A stretch of 34,003 nt of DNA from an uncultured Alloprevotella sp. (GTDB lineage Bacteria > Bacteroidota > Bacteroidia > Bacteroidales > Bacteroidaceae), in assembly GCA_944322095.1 (NCBI GenBank), contig CALUNU010000019.1:1-34003 (forward strand). Direction: 5' to 3'. The stretch's first letter is position 1. Every line of letters begins with the position of its first letter. Shown one piece after another: positions 7,565-16,452 of this stretch. The notes beneath the pieces were generated by a model. It did no database searches, was not told where the DNA came from, and saw nothing but the letters and a program-made list of their open reading frames with translations. The position numbers and the translations under genes are program-made.

Positions 7565-8590
7565 TCAGGCCTCGCGCTCGCTCAGGGCCGCGCGTATTTT
7601 TTCTTCGAGCTCTTCGCAGAGCTCGGGGTTGTCGCGCAGGAGCTTCTTGACGGCGTCGCGGCCCTGGCCAATCTTCGTGTCGCCGTAGCTGAACCACGAG
7701 CCGCTTTTCTTGATGATGTCGAGCTCGACGCCGAGGTCGACAATCTCGCCTATGTGCGAGATGCCCTCGCCGAAGGTGATTTCAAACTCGGCCTTGCGGA
7801 ACGGGGGGGCCACTTTGTTTTTCACCACCTTGACGCGCACCTGGTTGCCGATGGGCGTGTCACCGTCTTTGAGGGTCGTCACCTTGCGGATGTCGAGGCG
7901 CACGCTGGCGTAGAACTTCAAGGCGTTGCCGCCGGTTGTTGTTTCGGGGTTGCCGAACATGATGCCAATTTTTTCGCGCAGCTGGTTGATGAAGATGCAC
8001 GTCGTGTTTGTTTTGCTGATGGTGGCGGTGAGCTTGCGCAGGGCCTGGCTCATGAGGCGGGCTTGCAGGCCCACCTTGTTGTCGCCCATGTCGCCTTCGA
8101 TCTCCGACTTTGGCGTGAGGGCGGCCACGGAGTCGATGACGATGATGTCGATGGCCGAGGAGCGGATGAGCTGGTCGGCTATTTCGAGGGCCTGCTCGCC
8201 GTTGTCGGGCTGCGAGATGAGCAGGTTGTCCACGTCGACGCCGAGCTTGGCGGCATAGAAGCGGTCGAAGGCGTGTTCGGCGTCGATGAAGGCCGCGATG
8301 CCGCCCGCCTTCTGGGCCTGGGCAATGGCGTGGATGGCCAGCGTCGTCTTGCCCGACGACTCGGGGCCGTAGATCTCGATGATGCGGCCTTTGGGGTAGC
8401 CCCCGACACCCAGGGCGGCGTCGAGCCCGAGGCTGCCCGTGGGGATGACGTCGACGTTTTCTATCTTTTCGTCGCCGAGCTTCATGATGGAGCCTTTGCC
8501 GAAGTCTTTTTCTATTTTAGCCATGGCGGCTTGCAGGGCTTTGAGCTTTTCGCTCGCTCCGCCGGCTTGTTCTTCTTCTTTTTTTGCCAT
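7565..8590 (-). CDS. recA: Recombinase RecA
   Basis: DNA-dependent ATPase for homologous recombination and the SOS response. The 341-residue protein has the Walker A GPESSGKT (75-82), the Walker B region [12 protein letters not shown], the loop stretch around [20 protein letters not shown], and the conserved C-terminal domain ([20 protein letters not shown]). The open frame continues 70 codons upstream into bcp. The start at 8590 (MAKKEEEQ) was chosen because it gives the family's usual N-terminus. It lies 16 bp after the bcp stop, so the two form an operon. A U-tract terminator follows. No SOS box was recognised. Confidence 0.98.
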   Translation of the reverse strand: MAKKEEEQAGGASEKLKALQAAMAKIEKDFGKGSIMKLGDEKIENVDVIPTGSLGLDAALGVGGYPKGRIIEIYGPESSGKTTLAIHAIAQAQKAGGIAAFIDAEHAFDRFYAAKLGVDVDNLLISQPDNGEQALEIADQLIRSSAIDIIVIDSVAALTPKSEIEGDMGDNKVGLQARLMSQALRKLTATISKTNTTCIFINQLREKIGIMFGNPETTTGGNALKFYASVRLDIRKVTTLKDGDTPIGNQVRVKVVKNKVAPPFRKAEFEITFGEGISHIGEIVDLGVELDIIKKSGSWFSYGDTKIGQGRDAVKKLLRDNPELCEELEEKIRAALSEREA

Positions 8591-8606
8591 GTTGGATGGT
8601 TGTGGG

Positions 8607-9074
8607 TTATTCGTTTTCCGATATGAGGGCGAGCAGCTGTTCGCCGTGGGTTTTTGTCTTGATTTGCTTGGGGCCGAGCACGTGCTCCACGCGGCCGTCG
8701 GCACCGATGACGAAGGTGGTGCGCAGCGTGCCCATATAGGAGCGGCCGCACATCTTTTTTTCGCCCCACACGCCGAAGGCCTGGACGAGGTTTTTCTCAA
8801 CGTCGGCCACGAGGCGGAATGGCAGGGCGTTCTTTTCGATGAAGCGGCGGTGCGAGGCCTCGCCGTCGGTGCTGACGCCCACCACCTCGTAGCCAGCGGC
8901 GCGCAGGGCGTCGTAGTGGTCGCGCAGGCTGCATGCCTCGGCCGTGCAGCCGGACGTGTTGTCCTTGGGGTAGAAGTAGAGGATGAGCTTGCGGCCGTTC
9001 AGGCCGGCCAGCGTCACCTCGTGCCCGTCCTGATCGGTGCCGAGGGTGGCGGGTATGGAGTCTCCTGTCTGCAT
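8607..9074 (-). CDS. bcp: Thioredoxin-dependent thiol peroxidase (Bcp/PrxQ)
   Basis: A cytoplasmic peroxiredoxin that reduces hydrogen and organic peroxides with thioredoxin. The 155 residues contain the peroxidatic Cys43 in [10 protein letters not shown] and the resolving Cys48 five residues later, the PrxQ/Bcp arrangement. Other family signs are [10 protein letters not shown] and the R-T-T-F-V-I strand. The open frame runs 34 codons further upstream, but MQTGDSIP at 9074 is the natural start. A -7 box lies 30 bp upstream of it, inside the longer frame. It is the first gene of bcp-recA, pairing peroxide defence with DNA repair. Confidence 0.95.
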   Translation of the reverse strand: MQTGDSIPATLGTDQDGHEVTLAGLNGRKLILYFYPKDNTSGCTAEACSLRDHYDALRAAGYEVVGVSTDGEASHRRFIEKNALPFRLVADVEKNLVQAFGVWGEKKMCGRSYMGTLRTTFVIGADGRVEHVLGPKQIKTKTHGEQLLALISENE

Positions 9075-9103
9075 GATTTTTCGTGTTGTGTGGTTCGGAT
9101 AGG

Positions 9104-9111
9104 CAAAGTTA
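9104..9111 (-). promoter_or_regulatory. -7 promoter box of bcp-recA
   Basis: Reverse-strand TAACTTTG fits TAnnTTTG exactly. It lies 29 bases before the bcp start, with a CTTG 20 bases further upstream as a weak -33 element. Confidence 0.7.
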
Positions 9112-9331
9112 CGGAAACGCCGCCGCACGTGCAAGCGAAAGGCGCCCTTTCTTTCGCCCGGCCGAGTGGCCGTCACTCCGCCCCGCTGGTTTGCTGCGGG
9201 CCGGGGCCGGGCTGCGGCGTTGCGGGCGGCGCGGCAAGCCGGGAGCGTGGTTTTTCGGGCCGGGAAAAATGTGGAAATGTTAAAAAACTGCGCCCCGTCC
9301 TACTTTTCAGACCCTTTTCAGATTTGCCCTC

Positions 9332-9339
9332 TAAGTTTG
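9332..9339 (+). promoter_or_regulatory. -7 promoter box of the PepSY-like lipoprotein
   Basis: TAAGTTTG fits TAnnTTTG, 31 bases before the start at 9371. It is divergent from the bcp promoter. Confidence 0.7.
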
Positions 9340-9370
9340 CAACAGAATATCAAACCTAACGAATACGACC

Positions 9371-10705
9371 ATGAACAAGATGAAGACCTTATGGGCCGTG
9401 GCCCTGGCTGCGCTGACCTTGATGCCGGCGTGCAGCAACGACGACGATTGGAACTATGACCCGGAGACGGGCATGCCCGTGAGCCCGACGGAGATACCCG
9501 AGGCGATACGCAGTGCGTTCTATGCGCAGTATGGCGAAGGGGCGCGCGTGCAGTGGAGCAAGAAGGACGGCTATGCCGTGGCCGATTTTGAAGGAGCCGG
9601 TCCCGGCGGCGAGCAGACCGTATGGTATGGCATGACGGACGGCGCGTGGGCCATGACCGAGACGGAGATACTCTTTTCGGCCCTGCCCGAGAGCGTGGCC
9701 GCAGCGTTTGCCGCCACGGAGTATGCCGCCGCGCCTTGGCGCACGGAGCGTGAGGTGGACGTGCTGAGCCGCAGCGCCGGCGAGACACTTTACGTCATCG
9801 AGGTGGAAAAAAACGAGAACGGACGCGAAACGGAGGCCGATTTGTTCTTTACCGATGCCGGCGTGCTGGCTAAGGTGGTGCTCGACGCCGACCGCGAGGC
9901 GGGCTATTCGGGCTATCTGCCGCAGCAGCCGACGGGAAACGTCGAGGCCTGGCTCGATGAGCACTTCCCCGGTGCGGGCATTGTCGACGTGGAGCGCGAA
10001 AACGGCGGTACGGAGGTGGAAATCGTCTGGGACGGCCTGGCGCACGACGTTATCTTCGATGCAGCCGGCAACTGGGTGCGCACGAAGACCGAGTATGGGC
10101 GGCGCGACCTCGACCGCGTGCCGCAGGCTGTCATCAGTGCGGCCGAGGCAGCTGCTCCCGGAGCCGTGGTGGACGAGGTGAACCGGTATGAAACGGCGGC
10201 CAACGGCGTCTACTATGTGGTGGAGATGGAAAACGGCCGTTACGACGACGTGGAGCTCTGTTTCGACGAACAAGGCAACGCGATGGAGCGTCCGCAGCCG
10301 GCCGACCGCGGCGAGGGCGGTGGAGCAGCGGGAGTGCCCGTGGCTGACGATGTGGCTGCCGCCGTCGAGACGCGCTATCCCGGAGCTGTCATCCTCGAAA
10401 AGGACTATGACGACGGCTATCTGGAAATCGACATCCGCCACGACGGCTACGTCAAGGAGGTACGCTTCAACGGTCGCGGCGAATGGGTGGACACGACGTG
10501 GGGCCTGCGCGCCGACGAGCTGCCGGCAGCCGTGAGCACCTCGCTGACCGAAAATTATGCGGCATGGCGCGTAGACGAGGCCGAAGCTGTGGAGTTTGAG
10601 CTGGGACGCTTCTATCTCGTGGAGCTCGACGGCGCACGCAGTGCGGGAGAGCTGACGGTGAAGCTGGCCGAAAACGGTCATGTGCTGGCCGAATGGCGCG
10701 ACTGA
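9371..10705 (+). CDS. Multi-domain PepSY-like lipoprotein
   Basis: An exported lipoprotein of 444 residues, probably periplasmic or outer-membrane. The signal peptide ends in a lipobox-like LMPAC with Cys21. The mature part is built of imperfect repeats of the PepSY-like fold (BLIP-like, DUF2874 type). One set covers about 35-135, a second about 195-310 (AWLDEHFPGAGIVDVE...DVIFDAAGNWV) and a third about 325-440 (VETRYPGAVILEKDYDDGYLEI...VRFNGRGEWV). Each has a helix starting P/V-x-A-x-x-x-x-F/Y-P/G, then strands rich in Asp/Glu and a G-x-W turn. Family members are usually small one- or two-unit proteins of unclear role. It is a single-gene unit with its own promoter and a bidirectional terminator. 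Confidence 0.75.
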   Translation: MNKMKTLWAVALAALTLMPACSNDDDWNYDPETGMPVSPTEIPEAIRSAFYAQYGEGARVQWSKKDGYAVADFEGAGPGGEQTVWYGMTDGAWAMTETEILFSALPESVAAAFAATEYAAAPWRTEREVDVLSRSAGETLYVIEVEKNENGRETEADLFFTDAGVLAKVVLDADREAGYSGYLPQQPTGNVEAWLDEHFPGAGIVDVERENGGTEVEIVWDGLAHDVIFDAAGNWVRTKTEYGRRDLDRVPQAVISAAEAAAPGAVVDEVNRYETAANGVYYVVEMENGRYDDVELCFDEQGNAMERPQPADRGEGGGAAGVPVADDVAAAVETRYPGAVILEKDYDDGYLEIDIRHDGYVKEVRFNGRGEWVDTTWGLRADELPAAVSTSLTENYAAWRVDEAEAVEFELGRFYLVELDGARSAGELTVKLAENGHVLAEWRD

Positions 10706-10740
10706 GGCTGAGGCTCGCTCGCCCGTCTGCACAGACACAC

Positions 10741-10783
10741 AAAAATCCCCGCAACGACCGTTGGGTGGTTGCGGGGATTTTTT
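10741..10783. terminator. Bidirectional terminator
   Basis: A long stem, aaaaatccccgcaacgacc paired with ggtggttgcggggattttt, with a single mismatch and a 4-base loop. A/T tracts at both ends make a U-tract in either direction. It serves the lipoprotein gene (plus) and the convergent dehydrogenase gene (minus). Confidence 0.9.
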
Positions 10784-10827
10784 GTGTTCGTGCGGCGGCA
10801 GCGTGGCCGGGCCGCCGTATGCGTGGT

Positions 10828-12021
10828 TTAGAGTTCGAGATCGACGTCGAACAGTTCGTGCCAGGGCAGGCCCTGCTTGTTGAGCTCGTCCATGAAGGGG
10901 TCGGGATCAAATTCCTCGACGTTCCACACGCCCGGACGGCGCCACTGGCCCAGCATGAAGAGGCGGGCGCCGATGGTGGCGGGCACGCCTGTTGTGTAGC
11001 TGACGCCCTGCATGCCCGTCTCCTCGTATGCGGCACGGTGGGAACAGTTGTTATAAACGTAGTAAGTGTGCTCCTTCCCGTTTTTCAAGCCGCGGATGCG
11101 ACAGCCGATGCTGGTTTCGCCTTCGTAGTTGGCACCTAATTCCTGTGGGTTGGGCAGTACGGCTTTGAGGAATTGCAGCGGCACGATTTCCATGCCGTTA
11201 TAGTTGATGGGCTCGATGCTGGCCATACCTATGTTCTGGATGACGCGCAGGTGGGTGAGGTACTCCTGTCCGAAGGTCATCCAAAAACGGGCGCGCTTGA
11301 TGGTGGGATAGTTTTTCACCAGGCTCTCAATTTCCTCGTGGTGCAGCAGGTAGCTCTCGCGCGGCCCGATGTTGGGATAGTTCAGGGTGCGGTGTATTTC
11401 GAGCGGCTCCGTCTCGACCCACTTGCCGTTCTCCCAGTAAAGGCCTTTCTGCGTAATTTCGCGGATGTTGATCTCCGGGTTGAAGTTCGTCGCAAAAGCC
11501 TTGTGGTGGTCGCCCGCGTTGCAGTCCACTATGTCGAGATACTGAATTTCGTCGAAGTGGTGCTTCGCAGCATAGGCCGTATAGATGCTGGTAACGCCCG
11601 GGTCGAAGCCGCAACCGAGGATGGCCGTCAGGCCGGCCTGCTCGAAACGCTCCTTGTAGGCCCACTGCCAGCTGTATTCGAAGTGCGCCTCGTCGATGGG
11701 CTCATAGTTGGCCGTATCAAGGTAGTTGACGCCGCAGGCAAGGCACGCCTCCATAATGGTCAGGTCCTGGTAGGGCAGGGCCAGGTTCATGACGATGTCG
11801 GGTCTGAACTCTTTGAAAAGGGCCGTCAGCTGCTCGACGCTGTCGGCGTCGACCTGCGCGGTTTGTATGGCAGGATTGCCAATGGCCCGCACGATGGCGT
11901 CACACTTCGACTTGGTGCGGCTGGCGATCATGATGTCCGAGAACACGTCGGCGTTCTTCGCAACTTTGTGTGCGGCAACCGTGGCTACGCCTCCCGCACC
12001 GATGATTAGGACTCTCCCCAT
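10828..12021 (-). CDS. Carboxynorspermidine/saccharopine dehydrogenase-family enzyme
   Basis: An NAD(P)-dependent reductase of the saccharopine dehydrogenase superfamily, 397 residues. In gut Bacteroidales the close relative condenses aspartate semialdehyde with a diamine to give carboxy(nor)spermidine in polyamine synthesis; that specificity is inferred from family. The N-terminal Rossmann motif GRVLIIGAGGVATVAAHKVA is intact. The central segments LGCGFDPGVTSIYTAYA and DIVDCNAGDH are typical of this group. The open frame extends 37 codons upstream, but the ATG at 12021 directly precedes the Rossmann strand. The only promoter box, at 12058-12065, lies within the longer frame. No decarboxylase partner is adjacent. 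Confidence 0.88.
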   Translation of the reverse strand: MGRVLIIGAGGVATVAAHKVAKNADVFSDIMIASRTKSKCDAIVRAIGNPAIQTAQVDADSVEQLTALFKEFRPDIVMNLALPYQDLTIMEACLACGVNYLDTANYEPIDEAHFEYSWQWAYKERFEQAGLTAILGCGFDPGVTSIYTAYAAKHHFDEIQYLDIVDCNAGDHHKAFATNFNPEINIREITQKGLYWENGKWVETEPLEIHRTLNYPNIGPRESYLLHHEEIESLVKNYPTIKRARFWMTFGQEYLTHLRVIQNIGMASIEPINYNGMEIVPLQFLKAVLPNPQELGANYEGETSIGCRIRGLKNGKEHTYYVYNNCSHRAAYEETGMQGVSYTTGVPATIGARLFMLGQWRRPGVWNVEEFDPDPFMDELNKQGLPWHELFDVDLEL

Positions 12022-12057
12022 AATGGTTTTCTGTTTGTGAATAATGTATGATGCCGG

Positions 12058-12065
12058 CAAAGTTA
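12058..12065 (-). promoter_or_regulatory. -7 promoter box of the dehydrogenase gene
   Basis: Reverse-strand TAACTTTG, 36 bases before the chosen start at 12021. It supports that start over the longer open frame. Confidence 0.65.
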
Positions 12066-12109
12066 GGCAAAAAAAAGGATACATAAGCTTTCGGCTGCCC
12101 GATGGATAT

Positions 12110-12143
12110 AAAAAAGCGGCCTGCCCTATCATGGGGCAGGCCG
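12110..12143 (-). terminator. Rho-independent terminator of ppiD
   Basis: A perfect 10-bp stem (CGGCCTGCCC, 12117-12126, with 12134-12143) and a 7-base loop. On the minus strand it is followed after one base (C) by six T. It lies 34 bp past the ppiD stop. Confidence 0.88.
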
Positions 12144-12177
12144 TTGTATGACGCCTGGTTGGGCGTGATGGTCTTTA

Positions 12178-14340
12178 TCAGAACTTGTAGCGGTGGTCGA
12201 CAACCTCAGCCTGCTGGCGGAGTGCGAAGTAAAGCGTGTTCTGCATGATGTAGGCGCTCTGGTTGGCGGCACGGCGCATTTCGCTTTCCTTGTCAAACTT
12301 CTCCGTGCCCTTCGTCTTCTTCATCACTTGGAGCATATAGACGCCGCCCGCACCTTTCACGGGGCCGGCAAACTTCCCGGCGGCCGTCTTGGCCACCACG
12401 CCGGCAATGGCAGGCTCGCTGCTACTCGTGGCCGTCACGTACGGATTGTTAGTGAAAGTCACGGCGGGCAACGTAGCGGCCACGGCGCCTTTCAGCTTCT
12501 TGGCCTGATCCATGTTCTTGGCTTTCGAGGCCTGCTGAGCCAGCATATCGGCTTTCTTCTCCTTCATCACGAGCGACGTCAGGATGCGCTTCACCTCGGC
12601 GTTGTCCCAAGGCATATAACCGCGCTCGTATGCTTTCGTGACAGCCACGACAACAAAGTGGTCACGGTTTTCGCCACATTCGTAAATCTTGGAAACGTTG
12701 CCCGGTTCGGCCTCGTCGAAAGCCCACTTGACGGCATCTTTCGTGTTGGCCACACCGCCGATGTTGTGGTTCGTCTTATCAAACGTGTTCAGCTCGCGGA
12801 CGAGATAGCCGTTCTTCCCGGCGTTTTTCTCAATCGACGCCAGCGTCTGGTTTTCGCCCATAAAGCGGTTAAACTTGTTCAAAGCGTCCTGATAAGTCTT
12901 CGTCGAGAAATTGACGGGGCACTTCACGATGGCAACGTTGAACTTCGTGTTGAGAGCTTTGCGCTCCACGATCTGGATGACCCCGCTACCGTTATTCGAA
13001 GAGATCACCCGCGCCTCGCCGGCCGCCATCGTGTTCATTGCGTTGTACATAAGGCGGGTTTCTTCGTTGTTAAGCTGGCTTTCAAGCATGTTAGACGTGA
13101 GCCATACGGAGTCCTGTGCGTTTGCATACTTCTTGGAAAGTTCTGCAAAGTTGGCGCCGCCGTTCAGAGCGTTGGCAATGCTGTCTGCGCTCTTCTTGGT
13201 GGCTTCAGGCGTGGTGCCGCTGCCTGCAATGATGCGGCAAAGCACGGAGTCGGGGGCCTGAACTTTGGCAACGAGCTTCACGATGTTCAACGTGTTGTCC
13301 GTACCGTTGTAGTAAGGCGCTTTCGTTGAGCCTACGGCCATGGAGTCGATGGCTGCGCTCACGTCGGGCACCGAAGCAAAGAAGTTTTTCGTGACAGCTG
13401 CGTCGATGTAGTGGATTTGCGACTTGCTGCTGTTGACAATCGGCGCCACGTCGGTCGTATCTTTGAGCTTGGCGTAGATTTTCTGCATGTTGTCTTCGAG
13501 TGCTTTGCGGTCGGCAGCGCTTGCCGTTACGGCCACGTCGATATATTTCAGGTCGATGGCGTCTTCGGGGAGCAGGAAGATTTCTTTTACTTGCTCATAT
13601 TTGGCTTTCAGCTCTTCGTCGCTCACTTTTACGTCCTTATCAGGGATTGCGGTATAGGGAAGGCAGGCCAGCTGTACTTCGCTCCGCGTATTGCGGTCGT
13701 CAAACTCCATCTTGGCAACGATGGGGTTGGAGAGGAAGCTGTTTTGCAGGAAGCCGCCGATTTTGCGCGAGAGCAGTTCGGAGCGCAGCTCTTTTTCGGC
13801 AAAGAGCCACATGCGGTAAACGCCATTGATGGTTTCCAACTGTGCGGGATCCATGGCGGCGGCCTGGGCGGCCATCTGCTTGTACTGCTTCAGGAAGTTT
13901 TGCAGGGCGGTTACGTCGAAGCGGCCGGTCTGGTCGCTGAAGAACTGGCGGATGATGCCAAGCGACTGGGCCGTTCCTTCGCGCAGGGCGTTCTGCACTT
14001 CGGCGTCGGTCACTTGCAGGCCGAGTTCGTCGGCTTCGTGTTCGAAGATTTTCTGTTGTACGTACATGTTCCACACCTGGTCGCGGAGCTGATCCATCTC
14101 GGAAGAGTTGAGTTCGCGCCCGTACTGGAACTTCATGACTTCGGCATATTCGTCCACCATGTTCTGGTACTCCTGTACGGAGAGTTTTTCGCCATATACT
14201 TCGCCGACCTGCATTTTTCCGATGTTGGAGGTTGTTTCCATTGAGCGGAAAAACTCTTCGGCAATGAAGGCGAACAAACCTACGCCGATTGCAATAAGCA
14301 GTAGTGTGCCTTTGCTTCTGATTTTTTGTAAGGCTGCCAT
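12178..14340 (-). CDS. ppiD: Membrane-anchored peptidyl-prolyl isomerase, PpiD/SurA type
   Basis: A periplasmic folding factor held in the inner membrane, acting on newly secreted proteins near the Sec translocon. The 720-residue length is normal for Bacteroidales. Residues 10-30 form one membrane helix (TLLLIAIGVGLFAFIAEEFF). The SurA_N-like helical domain follows (about 45-250, with VGEVYGEKLSVQEYQ). A parvulin-like rotamase domain lies at about 355-465 (GGANFAELSKKYAN, NGSGVIQIVERK), and a helical/second isomerase-like region follows to the end. It has its own -7 box and a U-tract terminator, so it is a single-gene unit downstream of coaX-OMP-lptC. Confidence 0.92.
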   Translation of the reverse strand: MAALQKIRSKGTLLLIAIGVGLFAFIAEEFFRSMETTSNIGKMQVGEVYGEKLSVQEYQNMVDEYAEVMKFQYGRELNSSEMDQLRDQVWNMYVQQKIFEHEADELGLQVTDAEVQNALREGTAQSLGIIRQFFSDQTGRFDVTALQNFLKQYKQMAAQAAAMDPAQLETINGVYRMWLFAEKELRSELLSRKIGGFLQNSFLSNPIVAKMEFDDRNTRSEVQLACLPYTAIPDKDVKVSDEELKAKYEQVKEIFLLPEDAIDLKYIDVAVTASAADRKALEDNMQKIYAKLKDTTDVAPIVNSSKSQIHYIDAAVTKNFFASVPDVSAAIDSMAVGSTKAPYYNGTDNTLNIVKLVAKVQAPDSVLCRIIAGSGTTPEATKKSADSIANALNGGANFAELSKKYANAQDSVWLTSNMLESQLNNEETRLMYNAMNTMAAGEARVISSNNGSGVIQIVERKALNTKFNVAIVKCPVNFSTKTYQDALNKFNRFMGENQTLASIEKNAGKNGYLVRELNTFDKTNHNIGGVANTKDAVKWAFDEAEPGNVSKIYECGENRDHFVVVAVTKAYERGYMPWDNAEVKRILTSLVMKEKKADMLAQQASKAKNMDQAKKLKGAVAATLPAVTFTNNPYVTATSSSEPAIAGVVAKTAAGKFAGPVKGAGGVYMLQVMKKTKGTEKFDKESEMRRAANQSAYIMQNTLYFALRQQAEVVDHRYKF

Positions 14341-14384
14341 TCTGTGTTTTGTTTATATTTTTTTATTCATTTCGTTGTGACGCG

Positions 14385-14392
14385 CAAAGATA
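14385..14392 (-). promoter_or_regulatory. -7 promoter box of ppiD
   Basis: Reverse-strand TATCTTTG fits TAnnTTTG, 44 bases before the start at 14340. Confidence 0.7.
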
Positions 14393-14489
14393 TAAAAAAA
14401 CTCTTGATGCGACTTTCTTTTTCTTGAAAAATGCGTGCTTGCCGGCTTGTGGCGTCGTGGCCTTGATTTTTTGCCGCTGCCAGTGCCTG

Positions 14490-15146
14490 TCAATGGGTTG
14501 GCGGGGGTGTGGTGACGGCCCCCGGAGCCGGTGGGGGGAGGGGGGCAGCCGTCGAGTCGGCTGACGGACTGTTGTCGGCCGGCATCGGCACGTAGCCGCG
14601 GCTTTGCTTTATTTCGTAGCGGGTCATCTGCTCGTTCGAGACGAAGGCATCGCCTTCGAGCTCGCGGTCGGGCGTGACGATGTGCATATATTTATCGGAG
14701 TAGATGCTGTGCCGCTGCATGTCCCAGAAGAGTTTTTCGGTGCGGAAAGTCGTTCCCGTGGCTTTGTTGCGCACGTAGACGCGGCCCCGCAGTTCCCAGA
14801 GGTTCTGGTTGTAGCAGAAAGCCGTGTCGGCCGTGATGAAAAGGTCGGGATTGAAGTGCTCGTCGTAGCGTTGCAGGAAGATGCCTTTGGGAAATTCCTG
14901 GCGGGGAGGCTGCGTTTTGTCGAAAACGCGCCATTCCTCTGCCACGATTTTATATCGCATGACGCCCGAGTCGGAAATCATCTTCGAAACGCCGTAGGTT
15001 GTCATCACGGCTGCCGAGTCGCGGTTGCCCACAGCAGCTCCCGTGGGCGGAGCTTCGTCCGTGCACGACATGATGGCGGCCGGCAGCGCGGCGATGGCTG
15101 CTGCCGCAAGGGCCGTCCGGCGGAGCTGTGTGATCGTTTTATTCAA
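14490..15146 (-). CDS. lptC: LPS export periplasmic protein LptC
   Basis: Part of the Lpt bridge that carries lipopolysaccharide from the inner to the outer membrane. The 218-residue protein has an N-terminal hydrophobic segment ending in a possible lipobox at Cys28 (IMSC). The LptC jellyroll follows: GVSKMISDSGVMRYKIVAEEW, then FPKGIFLQRYDE, then TADTAFCYNQNLWELRGRVYVRN and TEKLFWDMQRHSIYSDK. The spacing of strands matches Bacteroidales LptC. Unusually, the last 40 residues are a Pro/Ala/Ser-rich tail outside the fold. Its start overlaps the upstream OMP gene by 8 bp, so translation is coupled. Confidence 0.88.
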   Translation of the reverse strand: MNKTITQLRRTALAAAAIAALPAAIMSCTDEAPPTGAAVGNRDSAAVMTTYGVSKMISDSGVMRYKIVAEEWRVFDKTQPPRQEFPKGIFLQRYDEHFNPDLFITADTAFCYNQNLWELRGRVYVRNKATGTTFRTEKLFWDMQRHSIYSDKYMHIVTPDRELEGDAFVSNEQMTRYEIKQSRGYVPMPADNSPSADSTAAPLPPPAPGAVTTPPPTH

Positions 15147-16452
15147 CTTGCCACTTCATGAACCAGCGTTCGTTGAACGAGATGCCAATGCACAGGCGGA
15201 GATAGTTTTCGGTAATCATGCCGGCCACCTTGGGCTGCACCCGTTCGTATTGAGCTGATATGTTGAGGATTGAGCGGTTGTTCCACCGGTTTATGATGGG
15301 CAGGCCCACGCCCAGGCTCACGTTGTAGTCGTATGGGCCGTCCTGGCCGTTCACTTTGGTGTAGGGCGTGGCCATTGAAAAGCCCATGCGGTAGCGCACG
15401 AGCTGCCGCCAGCGCGATCCGTTGGGGTTGGGGATATACTCGGCGCCCACCGTGACGCGGTGGCGGTTGTTGAAGCCGCCCGTGGCCGGCACGTAGAGCT
15501 GCGAGCTCTCCTGGTTCACCAGCGTGGGGTATTTCACGTCGGCCCATTTCTGGAAATTGTAGTCGACGCCCACGCGCAGGCTGTTTTTGTGGCGCCAGGC
15601 AAGACCCACGCCGATGTCGTGGGGCAGGGCGTAGGCGTTGGCGGCCGTCAACGTGTCGCCGCTGGCGACAGTTCCCGACATAACAGTCTGGTTATAGTAG
15701 TAAGCGTTGCGATTTACGTCGTGGCCCAGGCCATACGTCAGGCCGAGCGTCAGCATGTCGTTCTTGCCGAGCGGTTGTTCGTACTGGATGCCAAAGTCGG
15801 CCGTGTACGTGCGTATGTCCGTCTCGTAGCGGTGGCGGTTTGTCGCGATAGTGGCGTCGCTAAACGAGTTGTAGGCCGTATGCGTCAGTTCGCCCCAGAG
15901 ATATCCCACGTTGGCACCGATAGAAAAGCCCTTAAACGGTTTCCATCCCATGCCGAAATAGGCCTGGTGCAGGCCCCCTTCGCCCGAGTAGGTGTTGGTT
16001 TGCGTGATTTCGCCCGTCGTGGCGTTTTCCAGCCGTTCCGACGTGTTCATGCTGTATCCGATTGTGCTGTAAGGGATGAGTCCGAGCGACATGCCCAAGT
16101 TGTGCGAGGCGCGGAAGCCCATCGTCAGGTAGTCGAACGACGTGTTGTTGGCGTTGACGCGGCGTCCGCCCGATTCGAGCGAGGAATATTGCAGCGACAT
16201 GCCTATGTCGAACAGGAACGAGAGCGAGTCGATGGCCGAGTAGGAGGCCGGGTTCTGCGGGTTCAGCTCCTTGCCGTCGCGCATGCCGTACGAAAGGCCC
16301 GACATGCCCTTGTTGAAGCCACCGGCGCGGTCGCCAAGCAGGCCGAAGCCGTAGCGCGAGTAGGGCGAGTTGCTGCCGTTGTCCTGTGCGGTGGCGGCCG
16401 TGGCTGCCAGAGCCATGGCGGCGGCGAGCAGGTGCTTGCTAAATGTTCTCAT
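15139..16452 (-). CDS. Outer-membrane beta-barrel protein (FadL/OmpP1-like)
   Basis: An exported 437-residue protein with a signal peptide cut near TAATA-Q (about 22). The start of the mature form (SPYSRYGFGLLGD, MSGLSYGMRDGKELNPQNPASY) matches a Bacteroidales family loosely annotated as FadL/OmpP1-like outer-membrane proteins. Alternating hydrophobic/polar strands end in aromatic residues throughout (LGMSLGLIPYSTIGY, TLGLTYGLGHD, YNVSLGVGLPIIN). The cargo is unknown. It overlaps coaX by 14 bp and lptC by 8 bp. The neighbours suggest a role in envelope assembly, but this is inference. Confidence 0.78.
   Translation of the reverse strand: MRTFSKHLLAAAMALAATAATAQDNGSNSPYSRYGFGLLGDRAGGFNKGMSGLSYGMRDGKELNPQNPASYSAIDSLSFLFDIGMSLQYSSLESGGRRVNANNTSFDYLTMGFRASHNLGMSLGLIPYSTIGYSMNTSERLENATTGEITQTNTYSGEGGLHQAYFGMGWKPFKGFSIGANVGYLWGELTHTAYNSFSDATIATNRHRYETDIRTYTADFGIQYEQPLGKNDMLTLGLTYGLGHDVNRNAYYYNQTVMSGTVASGDTLTAANAYALPHDIGVGLAWRHKNSLRVGVDYNFQKWADVKYPTLVNQESSQLYVPATGGFNNRHRVTVGAEYIPNPNGSRWRQLVRYRMGFSMATPYTKVNGQDGPYDYNVSLGVGLPIINRWNNRSILNISAQYERVQPKVAGMITENYLRLCIGISFNERWFMKWQVE

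Noticed and set aside
8591..8800. Longer N-terminus for recA
   Set aside because: The extra 70 codons lie inside bcp and match no RecA; MAKKEEEQ is the normal start.
9389..10738. Minus-strand open frame of 449 codons
   Set aside because: It is opposite the PepSY-like lipoprotein, which has a signal peptide, promoter and terminator.
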